Shown here: piece after piece, positions 61,661 through 64,000 of the stretch
Position numbering within the stretch: position 1 is the stretch's first letter
Layout of the letters: every line of letters starts with the position of its first letter
Program-made: the position numbers and the translations under genes
Source of the DNA: Mycolicibacterium vulneris
GTDB lineage: Bacteria > Actinomycetota > Actinomycetes > Mycobacteriales > Mycobacteriaceae
NCBI RefSeq assembly: GCF_002104765.1
Contig: NZ_NCXM01000017.1
Coordinates: 1-64,000, forward strand
Direction: 5' to 3'
DNA: 64,000 nucleotides
Notes under the pieces: model-generated
What the model was told of the DNA's origin: nothing
Seen by the model: only the letters and a program-made list of their open reading frames with translations
Databases searched by the model: none

Positions 61661-62950
61661 TTAGAACTGGCCGCAGTTCGGTGCCGTGGGCTCGCCGTTG
61701 AAGCGGGCGGCGATCCATTGCATGGCGGGTTCGCCGTCGACCAGCATTGGCAGCGCGTGGTTGATGATCAACTTGTTGAGAAAGGGCGGCTCTTCGTTGG
61801 TGCGGAATTCCACGTCGGCGCCCTGCGCGCACCAGTCGCGGCCCAGCTGATTGGCCGCGGTCCACGGCACCAGCGGGTCGTACCGGTTGCTGTCGATCAT
61901 CACCGGCGCATTGGGTTTGAAGCGCCCGATCCGCTGCGCGTCGAACAGGGTGTTGAACGGTTCCTCGTTGACCAATTTGTAGATGTCTTCGGTGAAGTAG
62001 GGCTGCAGGTGACGAAACATGAAGTCCAGCAGGGTCTGTCCCACGCATTGGCGCGACACCGACTCCAGCATCGCCAGCCCGCGCGGCGTCATCTTGGAGC
62101 GGATGGTATCGGCGAATTCCGGGTAGGCGGCCATCACGCTGTTGAGCGCGTACCCGACGACACCGACCAGGACGCTGCCGTCGGCGTAGGGGAACAGCTC
62201 CTTGAGGTCGGCCGGCGGGGCGCCGGCGTAGGTGCCCACGATATGAAGGTCGGGGGCATATTGCGAGGCGAGTTCGGCGGCCGACGCCGAGGCGCCACCG
62301 CCCTGCGAGTAGCCCCAAAAGGCCACCGGGCCATGCGGATCCAACGACGTTCCGGGAAGCCGCATGGCGGCGCGGGCGGCATCGAGCACGGCCTGGCCCT
62401 CGGCCACCCGGCCCACATAGGTGTGCATCGACGGGGTGCCCAGGCCCTGGTAATCGGTCATCACGATGGCGAAGCCACGGGCGACCATGGTGGCGACGAA
62501 CAGCTCCTCGTAGTTGAACATGATGTCCCAGCCACCCGAATAGTGGATGCCCTGGTTGAACATTCGCGACGGGGCGCACTGATTGCCCTGGCCCTGGGTG
62601 CCGGGCGCGTAACTGATCAGCGGCCGCGGTCCGCCGCCGGGCCAGTCGTTATAGGGCTCGAAGTAGGTGCCGGTGACCGCGATGGGGTTGCCGCGGGTAT
62701 CGGTGCTGCGGTACATGATCCGGGTGCCGGTGGCCATGATCGCGCCCAGCTGGCCGGAGGGCTCCAGCACCAGCCGCGACGGCTCGGTGCGGATCAGGTC
62801 GCCGGGCTGGCCGGGCGGCAGGGGATCCGGCGGAAGATAGAAGTCCGCGTACTGCGGTTCGTCCCCGCCGTCGGCCCGCGCATCTCCGACTCCCACGAGT
62901 GCGGAAACAATTACCAGCAGTGCTGCGAAAACTCCCCCGGCCCGACGCAT
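61661..62950 (-). CDS. Secreted LIP-type (triacylglycerol) lipase
   Basis: A 429-aa secretory lipase. A signal peptide (residues 1-26, LLVIVSALVGVGDARA with cleavage near ARA-DG) is followed by an alpha/beta hydrolase domain of the LIP family: LISYAPGTQGQG, nucleophile GYSQGG (Ser215), and a C-terminal INHALPMLVDGEPAM with the probable catalytic His. It would hydrolyse lipids or esters outside the membrane. An AT-rich hairpin lies about 40 nt upstream of the start. Likely followed by the TetR gene in the same transcript. Confidence 0.88.
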   Translation of the reverse strand: MRRAGGVFAALLVIVSALVGVGDARADGGDEPQYADFYLPPDPLPPGQPGDLIRTEPSRLVLEPSGQLGAIMATGTRIMYRSTDTRGNPIAVTGTYFEPYNDWPGGGPRPLISYAPGTQGQGNQCAPSRMFNQGIHYSGGWDIMFNYEELFVATMVARGFAIVMTDYQGLGTPSMHTYVGRVAEGQAVLDAARAAMRLPGTSLDPHGPVAFWGYSQGGGASASAAELASQYAPDLHIVGTYAGAPPADLKELFPYADGSVLVGVVGYALNSVMAAYPEFADTIRSKMTPRGLAMLESVSRQCVGQTLLDFMFRHLQPYFTEDIYKLVNEEPFNTLFDAQRIGRFKPNAPVMIDSNRYDPLVPWTAANQLGRDWCAQGADVEFRTNEEPPFLNKLIINHALPMLVDGEPAMQWIAARFNGEPTAPNCGQF

Positions 62951-62990
62951 TACGGAACGGTAACAATCAGCGGGTCGCCAGCGGAAGGGA

Positions 62991-63012
62991 AATCTCTAAT
63001 TTTTTAGAGATT
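62991..63012. promoter_or_regulatory. AT-rich perfect hairpin/palindrome upstream of the lipase gene
   Basis: AATCTCTAA-TTTT-TTAGAGATT, perfect 9-bp arms with a 4-nt loop. Its AT content is far above the surroundings. It lies just after the esterase stop and 41 nt before the lipase start on the minus strand. Either an operator or a weak terminator. Confidence 0.45.
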
Positions 63013-63020
63013 GGTTTTCG

Positions 63021-63965
63021 CTACCGATGTTTCTGGCTGAAGAACTGCCAGATGGTGTCCGTGGCATCCAGCGCCGCTGACGGCGCCGGAATGCCGGCGA
63101 CCTTTTCCGCCAGGGGACTCGGCTCACCGCCGGGCCATTGATGGCCGGCCCCCGCCACCGAGATCAGCTGCACGGTGCGCCCGTCGGCGCAGCCCGCAGT
63201 CTGGGTGGTTACGTCGCCGGCGGTGGTCGAGCTCGGCGCCCCGCATCCGTCGATGGCGCGCCAGGTGGAGTTGACGGATTCCACCGACGGGCCGTCGACG
63301 CGCGGGGATCCGTTGATCGCGAACGCCTTTCCGGGACCGCCGTCATACGGCACGCGGTCGTCGGCGGTGCCGTGGATCTGCAGGACGGATGCCGGCCGTG
63401 CCGCAGAGCAGTCGGTCAGCAGGGTGCCGGCCACCGGTGCGATCGCCGCGAAGGTGTCGGACTGGCAGCCCAGGCGAAGCGCCATCATGGCGCCGTTCGA
63501 CATGCCCGTGACATAGATCCGCGCGCGATCGACCGGGATCTCCCGCTCGATGGCGCCGACCATCGCGGAGATGAATCCGACGTCGTCGGTGTTGAGGTGT
63601 CCGGGCTCGCCGCAACAGGTGCCCGCGTTCCAGGCCCGGTTGAGGCCGTCGGGGTAGGCGACCAGGAAGTGTCCGTCGTCCGCCTCGGCGTCCCAGTGGT
63701 AGGAACGCTCGGCCTGCGCGCCGTTGCCGAAGCCGCCGTGCAGCATCACCACCACCGGCACGGCCTCGCCGAGCCCCTGGGGCCGATAGAGGTGGAAGGT
63801 CCTGTTCGCTCCGCCCGACGAGATGCTTTGCGTGGATTGGCCCACCGGGATCGATTGCGCGCCCGGGATTCCCATCGCATGACCGCCACCGAGACATCCG
63901 CCCAGCACGACAACCAGAACGGGTGGCAGGCAAACGCTCGCCACCCGGATCCATCCCCATCGCAT
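63021..63965 (-). CDS. LpqC-like lipoprotein esterase (PHB-depolymerase/feruloyl-esterase-like)
   Basis: A 314-aa secreted esterase. The N-terminus is a lipoprotein signal (VLVVVLGGC, Cys24 in LGGC), then the alpha/beta hydrolase opening PVVVMLHGGFGNGAQAE, the nucleophile GMSNGAMM, IHGTADDRVPYDGG (acid) and AGAGHQWPGG (His). This is the polyhydroxybutyrate-depolymerase/LpqC family. It would be anchored in the outer face of the membrane and hydrolyse an ester. ATG 63965 is preferred to GTG 63971. Upstream sequence is lost at the window edge (29 nt after). Confidence 0.85.
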   Translation of the reverse strand: MRWGWIRVASVCLPPVLVVVLGGCLGGGHAMGIPGAQSIPVGQSTQSISSGGANRTFHLYRPQGLGEAVPVVVMLHGGFGNGAQAERSYHWDAEADDGHFLVAYPDGLNRAWNAGTCCGEPGHLNTDDVGFISAMVGAIEREIPVDRARIYVTGMSNGAMMALRLGCQSDTFAAIAPVAGTLLTDCSAARPASVLQIHGTADDRVPYDGGPGKAFAINGSPRVDGPSVESVNSTWRAIDGCGAPSSTTAGDVTTQTAGCADGRTVQLISVAGAGHQWPGGEPSPLAEKVAGIPAPSAALDATDTIWQFFSQKHR

Positions 63966-64000
63966 GAGCACAGCGTGGCACCGATCGCGAGTTTCGACAA

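Overview
The window is a GC-rich mycobacterial chromosome segment. The left end has the gene order trxB2 / anti-sigma M / sigM / murJ fused to a pseudokinase / DUF6049 protein / mutT4, divergent from pcnA. This order is characteristic of mycobacteria, next to the ESX-2 (type VII secretion) locus. Retained ESX-2 genes, duplicated lipid-catabolism genes and many TetR regulators suggest a slow-growing non-tuberculous Mycobacterium. The species is an inference, not read directly.

Layout. (1) 1-10242: conserved housekeeping block. sigM, mutT4 and pcnA each have a TANNNT -10 box placed for a leaderless transcript. (2) 10267-14447: accessory genes where the M. tuberculosis cpnT/esxE/esxF toxin module would be expected. 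They are an Asp-rich repeat protein, a DUF1023 alpha/beta hydrolase, a DUF2563-type small protein and small membrane proteins. (3) 14674-15998: a decayed IS256-family element. (4) 16256-26843: ESX-2-associated genes (small membrane protein, EspK-like linker protein, second linker protein, lytic transglycosylase-like protein, eccB2, eccC2). The locus stops after eccC2. Within the window no eccD/E/A, mycP, PE/PPE or esx genes follow; a decayed mmpL and a LuxR-type fragment sit at the junction. (5) 27307-32866: small membrane protein, Rieske oxygenase, D-aminoacylase-like amidohydrolase, phosphotransferase and a TetR regulator with a palindromic operator candidate. (6) 32992-40266: lipocalin-like/phosphotransferase pair, RsbW/STAS switch pair, Tat-anchored catalase-like peroxidase plus cytochrome b561, class I aldolase, triple DUF190 protein. 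(7) 40345-58235: CoA-dependent degradation genes: sulfotransferase/DUF1214 pair, fused acyl-CoA dehydrogenase with a thiolase-like/DUF35 pair, then a six-gene operon (amidohydrolase, double CaiB CoA-transferase, small protein, thiolase-like, DUF35, PadR) and a convergent acyl-CoA synthetase. (8) 58661-63965: SDR, alpha/beta hydrolase, two TetR regulators, secreted LIP-type lipase and an LpqC-like lipoprotein esterase.

The most useful new observation is regulatory. An identical 19-nt sequence inside a palindrome occurs at only two places noticed in the window: upstream of the fused acyl-CoA dehydrogenase operon (beside a divergent TetR gene) and, 14 kb away, upstream of the acyl-CoA synthetase gene. 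It overlaps or abuts the predicted -10 box in both. This predicts one TetR regulon joining the activating ligase to the dehydrogenase/thiolase-like genes. Other points: twin palindromes covering a sulfotransferase/DUF1214-TetR divergent promoter, a 54-bp tandem repeat that lengthens the acyl-CoA synthetase, two thiolase-fold/DUF35 pairs without an evident catalytic cysteine, and a hydrophobic 35-aa ORF between mutT4 and pcnA. No tRNA, rRNA or CRISPR array was seen.
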